From contig JAKSUV010000006.1 in assembly GCA_024408655.1 (NCBI GenBank), positions 1-52,581 of the forward strand: a stretch of DNA of 52,581 bases. The letters run 5' to 3'. This document shows, one piece after another, positions 52,497 through 52,581 of the stretch. A program made the position numbers and the translations under genes. Under the pieces are notes generated by a model. The model was given only the letters and a program-made list of their open reading frames with translations. It did no database searches and was not told the DNA's origin. This DNA comes from Bacilli bacterium. Lineage in GTDB: Bacteria; Bacillota_I; Bacilli_A; RFN20; CAG-826. Every line of letters starts with the position of its first letter. Positions within the stretch are counted from its first letter, which is position 1.

Positions 52497-52540
52497 ATGT
52501 GTTGGTGCCGACTAACGGAAAGGCACCACATTTATAAAAA
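52497..52540 (-). repeat. Intergenic lipoprotein-island element, copy d (best preserved)
   Basis: On the minus strand: AAATGTGGTGCC, then TTTCCGTTAGTC, then GGCACCAACACAT. GGTGCC and GGCACC form a perfect 6-bp stem around a 12-base loop whose sequence recurs in copies a-c. Confidence 0.6.
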
Positions 52541-52581
52541 ACTGTAATTTTTAATAATAATTAATAAATATCTATAAATTT

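Overview
This window looks like a compact, AT-rich chromosome segment from a Firmicutes/Mollicutes-like bacterium of class Bacilli, probably an uncultured gut lineage; this taxonomic reading is an inference. Supporting signs are an archaeal-type prolyl-tRNA synthetase, a class II GalT, a diacylglycerol glycosyltransferase, HrcA/CIRCE-type control of lon, many lipoproteins and very small intergenic gaps. The genetic code is standard: UGA ends galT and the TrmH gene, and tryptophan is read from UGG.

Layout. Positions 1-2.4 kb hold a partial NRPS gene (truncated condensation domain plus adenylation domain) preceded by a small adenylation-domain fragment. Positions 2.6-7.6 kb hold tRNA-Ser(GCT), proS, a membrane protein with degenerate GGDEF and EAL domains, tRNA-Ser(CGA), a lipid glycosyltransferase, a Rex-like winged-helix protein and tRNA-Gln. 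Positions 7.7-19.6 kb hold a MATE exporter, a TrmH methyltransferase, the galactose genes (galM-galT-small ORF, with galK separate), tRNA-His, DJ-1, rarA, a small kinase, a methyltransferase, engB and a PTS EIIBC. Positions 19.6-23.4 kb hold tig-lon behind a strong promoter with two CIRCE-like operators. Positions 23.4-28.3 kb hold a six-gene operon (APC transporter, PAP2 phosphatase, membrane protein, esterase, stand-alone FakA C-terminal domain, TPR-like protein) with tRNA-Gly and tRNA-Val.

Positions 28.5-35.6 kb are the most unusual metabolic part: a MATE transporter fused to an RsbW-like ATPase domain, then an operon of GSA-type aminotransferase, class II aldolase, an FGGY sugar kinase fused to a GtrA membrane domain, and a lipoprotein. 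gdhA, a beta-helix lipoprotein, a HAD phosphatase and a third MATE follow. Positions 40.3-52.4 kb are a surface-lipoprotein island: four large lipoproteins share a roughly 200-residue C-terminal module (DUF6273/C-type-lectin-like), three ending in APAFCI and one in TVAFCI. A GH43 lipoprotein with tandem repeats and a fic remnant lie among them.

A window-wide pattern stands out. Many genes that open a transcription unit carry a -10 box (TATAAT or close) exactly 6 bases before the start codon, which predicts leaderless mRNAs. Many operon-internal genes instead have Shine-Dalgarno sites or overlap the previous stop codon. Convergent gene pairs meet or overlap at their stops without terminators. 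No stretch longer than about 250 bases lacks a gene. The largest gaps are 2380-2628 (palindrome and terminator) and 28337-28535 (tRNA-Val promoter on the minus strand and the upstream region of the MATE fusion on the plus strand).
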